This document shows positions 60,985-64,000 of a stretch of 64,000 bases of DNA, in pieces. The translations under genes were made by a program, and so were the position numbers. Origin of the DNA: Hepsetus odoe (lineage: Eukaryota; Chordata; Actinopteri; Characiformes; Hepsetidae). Below the pieces are notes generated by a model, which was given only the letters and a program-made list of their open reading frames with translations, ran no database searches and was not told the DNA's origin. The stretch spans positions 20,708,670-20,772,669 of the forward strand of contig CM029382.1 of assembly GCA_017165825.1 (NCBI GenBank), read 5' to 3'. Every line of letters begins with the position of its first letter. Position 1 is the stretch's first letter.

Positions 60985-61960
60985 GGCATGCCCAAACCAC
61001 CAAACCAAAGCCAAAGCAAAGCTGTATGACTTTGTCTCCAATTGTCCAACCTGAGTTGTTCCTCTAATAAACTCATTCCTAATCCTGTCCATCCTCTTCA
61101 CTCCCAATGCAAATCTCAGCATCTTTAAGTCTGCCACCACCAGCTGCACCATCTGTCTTTTCATCAGTGCAGCTGCCTCAAACTCCTATAACATAACTGG
61201 TCTCACCACCATACTGTAAACCATTTCCTTTACTCTTGGTGCTATTCATCTGCCACAGATCACTCCTGCCAATGTTCGTTGTCCATTCCAACCTGCCTAC
61301 ACTCTCTTCTTCACCTTCTTCACCTTGTTGCTCTGGACTGTTGGACCCAAGTATTTAAAAATTTTGGCACCTCTTCTCCCTGAATTCTAACCTTTCCTCA
61401 CTTTTATTCACACTCATATATTTTGTGTTTGTCCTACTGACCTCCATTCATCTCCTCCCTAGAGCACATCTCCACCTCTCCATGTTCTCTTTAAGCTGCT
61501 CCCTACTCTTGCTACATATGTACAATGTAACCTACAAGTATCACAGCCCACAAGGACTCCTGCATAATCTCATCTGTCAACCTGTTCATCACCACTGCAG
61601 ACAAAAAAGGACTCACTGCTCATCCTTAATGTAATCCCACCTTTACTTTAAATGCATCAGTCACTGCTACTGCTGACCTCACTGTCACACCGCACATATA
61701 CATATCCTGTACTATGACATACTTCTCAGTCACTCCTGACTTTCTCATACAAAACCACAGCTCCTCTCTCAGGGCCCTGTCCTATGCTGTCTACAAAGAC
61801 ACAATGCAACTCCTTCTGAATTTCTCTGTACTCAACAACCTCAGACCAATTATTGCATCTCTTGGTATGAAACAATACTCTTGCTCACTAATCATGATCA
61901 CTTCTCTTAACCAGACAACTTTTTCCCATAGCTTCATGACTACTGTAGTACTTAGTAATA
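60985..61960 (-). mobile_element. old RTE LINE fragment, copy E
   Basis: The minus strand shows RT C-terminal similarity to copies A and B (LKMLRFALGVKRMDRIRNEF, IRGTTQVGQL) and degenerate palm sequence up to about 61,940. It is frame-broken throughout, lacks the 3' tail, and is clearly more diverged than copies A-C. Confidence 0.75.
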
Positions 61961-62153
61961 AGAAAAGTAAGTTCTTACTTTTTAATTACTTACAAAGTAA
62001 AAATCCAATAACTTTGATATAATTATTTTTCAGAAGCCAAAATAATTTTAGCTTGCTAAATGCTAAATTTAAATCTTGAAAACACAATGATGACACTCAA
62101 GGTTAGCATGTGTGGTAAATGGCCTCATGAACTGTTTGATTCCACTTTCCTAG

Positions 62154-62325
62154 AACGATCCTCCTCCTCCATACTACTCAGTGGTGTTGCAGACACAGCC
62201 CCCTCTCAAGTTATATGAGGAGGTTGTCTATGAAGTGAGTTATGGAGTCCACACAACTGTTCCAAAGTATATACCTCAGAGTCCCCTGCCAGTTGCAGCC
62301 CCCATTATTACCCAACACAGTGTCC
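62154..62325 (+). CDS. tmprss13: tmprss13 N-terminal cytoplasmic exon (partial gene)
   Basis: Acceptor CTTTCCTAG and donor C|gtaagt bound 172 nt encoding NDPPPPYYSVVLQTQPPLKL, YEEVVYEVSYG and a Pro-rich end (PKYIPQSPLPVAAP). The Pro/Tyr-rich tail with a PPPY (WW-domain ligand) motif resembles fish TMPRSS13 N termini as I remember them. Phase 0 in, phase 1 out. The exon with the start Met was not found. TMPRSS2 has a similar tail, but the position next to tmprss4 and il10ra favours tmprss13. Confidence 0.7.
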
Positions 62326-62979
62326 GTAAGTTTGACATATTTGCAAATCATGGTGAACAACTTCTGTATATTTGTGAAGTTTAAAATGTTTGGGAAAAAA
62401 CATGAAACATGAAAAATTCCATATTTCCTTAATATAAAATTGAGCAGTAAATTGCACTAGAATTTGTAGACATGTGTTATAAAGTATTTAGGGAATATGT
62501 TTTTTTCACTTGAAAAATTAACAAAATGTTTGCTTTGCCCAGGATGGTCCAAAATTTGCCAATGACTGTACCTTGTACTAATTGAACAGCCCTAATTATT
62601 TCTTCAATTAAAACTGTTCATTATGGATTTTTTGTCACATTTGGTCAATTAGGTTAAATTTATCACTTTAAAGCTTTTAGGACTTATTTGACAATCAGAT
62701 GAGTTTTTATTTTTAAAGCAGAAAAATAGAACATTTAAAGGGTTCAAAGACTTTCCAACACCAATGTATTAACTGTATACTGTATAAATATATAAACTAG
62801 GTAGGTATAGCTACAAGATGTTTCTTTAAAAAGGAGACAAAGAGCGTTAATTTGATAACACACAGTGGAATACTGTATGTTACAATCACTCATGCCTTTA
62901 TTGTCCTGGCATTTTCATTTAACACTCTTTGACAAAGCTCTGATATTTGAGGTCTTCTTTCTCCCTTCTTCATCCCAAG

Positions 62980-63093
62980 CACCAACTATCAGTAAGACGA
63001 AGGAAGGCTGTAGTCATAGTGGCCAACGTTATGCTGGCTTAGGGGCTGCTGTTTTCTTGCTTGCTCTTCTAGCAATGGCCATCTGGCTAGGAG
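62980..63093 (+). CDS. tmprss13: tmprss13 transmembrane exon (partial gene, runs off the window)
   Basis: It encodes PTISKTKEGCSHSGQRYAGL and then the TM helix GAAVFLLALLAMAIWLG. It is 114 nt (acceptor CCCAAG, donor G|gtaggt) and joins the previous exon in frame. The LDLa, SRCR and protease exons should lie beyond position 64,000; none was seen in the last 900 bases. A type II membrane protease is expected. Confidence 0.7.
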
Positions 63094-63393
63094 GTAGGTT
63101 AAATAAAAACATCATTTAGTTTTCTGCTTGTTTTATTAGCAATGTTTTATATTATTCATTTTGACTTTTAATATAACACTTATTTGATATTTTACATATT
63201 AAATCACATTAGTAACTAGTATAAAACTTGAATGGCATAAAGATAAAATAATCTTACATTATTTACTATATATAGTAACTGTGTGACATATAAATCATTT
63301 TATCTGTATAGCATTTTCTCAAAAAACCCTGTCACAAAGTGGTATCTGTTTATAGTTATGGGCACAAAAGAAAAAAATATTTATCCCATATAT

Positions 63394-63395
63394 AT

Positions 63396-63426
<31 letters not shown>

Positions 63427-63428
63427 TT
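63394..63428. repeat. (TTTA)n microsatellite
   Basis: About seven TTTA units in the tmprss13 intron. Confidence 0.85.
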
Positions 63429-63674
63429 ATACAGAGCACATTGTATTTGTGTGTGTATATATATTTATGCTAAAGTATGCACAGGCAGTAGTACATTTTG
63501 AAGTAACAGGTGTGAGGATTAAAGTCTGGATATACATCAGTTTAGTTTATTTTCCCAGCAGAGGAGAGTCCATTGTACATAATGATGGTGGCTCGGAAGA
63601 ATGACTTTGAAAGTATTTTCTGTTACAACAGAACTGAAGAAAGCTCTTTATGAAACTGTTCTGCCATCTTAGAA

Positions 63675-63865
63675 GTCAAATAGCACTTTTTACAAATTTT
63701 ACAACAAAGCAGCTTTACAGAATCTGGATTTTGAGTCCCTAGTGAGCAAGCTAATGGATGCAGAGGCAAGAAAAACTCCCTAAACTTGAGGAAGAAACCT
63801 TAGTAGGAAACAAGGTACAAAAGGGAAACCCTTCCTCAACTGCTTGACAAGGGATAGGGCAAGAA
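63675..63865 (+). repeat. dispersed fish repeat, second large copy
   Basis: ATAGCACTTTTTACAAATTT, AAAAACTCCCTAAACTTGAG and CTGCTTGACAAGGGATAGGG match the 28.93-kb repeat in order. Confidence 0.6.
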
Positions 63866-64000
63866 AAAGGCATCACATTTTTAGCATTTAAATAGATTTA
63901 AGAATTGATTGCTGGTTCTGTGTGTTACTAGAAAAGAGGTCAGTTAGAATCTACAATTGGGATTTCTATAAGTAATTTTAAGCTAACAGCAGTTGTTCTG

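Noticed and set aside
62154..63093. tmprss2 instead of tmprss13
   Set aside because: The N-terminal tail is similar in style, but neighbours tmprss4 and il10ra fit tmprss13; not excluded until the protease exons are read.

Overview
This is a teleost fish nuclear genomic window: AT-rich, with split genes, GT-AG introns, fish SINEs, RTE-clade LINEs, Tc1-like remnants and long microsatellites. Nothing prokaryotic, no CRISPR array and no real RNA gene was seen.

Four host loci can be read. (1) tmprss4 on the minus strand (about 0.7-15.25 kb): a type II transmembrane serine protease rebuilt exon by exon with matching splice phases (TM, short LDLa, SRCR, trypsin domain with His, Asp and Ser present). 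(2) A small single-pass membrane protein on the plus strand (last three coding exons, 25.4-25.9 kb), probably smim35 from its position. (3) A decayed cytokine receptor gene on the minus strand (31.4-35.1 kb), best read as an il10ra (IL-10 receptor alpha, crfb7-type) pseudogene: the signal-peptide exon is clean, but the ectodomain and the cytoplasmic tail carry several stops and frameshifts. (4) The N-terminal exons of tmprss13 on the plus strand (62.15-63.09 kb), running off the right edge. Order and orientation (tmprss4 -, smim35 +, il10ra -, tmprss13 +) match, as I recall it, the mammalian TMPRSS4-SMIM35-IL10RA-TMPRSS13 block, which supports the weaker identifications.

Mobile DNA fills much of the intergenic space. 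One RTE-family LINE ending in (AAG)n has two full-length copies in opposite orientation (42,927-46,080 + and 47,299-50,450 -), each with its own target-site duplication and both carrying the same two frameshifts. Three further partial copies and a 50-bp 3' tail of the family lie elsewhere. A second RTE/Rex3-like LINE with a GATG-repeat tail (53.3-56.64 kb, -) keeps an 886-codon uninterrupted frame. A tRNA-headed SINE with the same kind of 3' end and a GATG tail occurs three times, each with a target-site duplication. Other repeats are a second tRNA-headed SINE family (four same-strand copies clustered at 16.6-18.3 kb), V-SINE-like copies, two solo-LTR-like elements with 5-bp duplications, a Tc1-like remnant, a perfect 32-bp inverted repeat and a ~30-bp AT-rich minisatellite.

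Region by region: 0-15.3 kb tmprss4 and its 3' flank; 15.3-25 kb repeat-rich divergent intergenic region; 25.4-25.9 kb smim35-like exons; 26-31 kb minisatellite, solo LTR and dispersed repeat; 31.4-35.1 kb il10ra pseudogene; 35.8-57 kb LINE/SINE-dense block; 57-62 kb SINEs, LTR and an old LINE fragment; 62-64 kb start of tmprss13.
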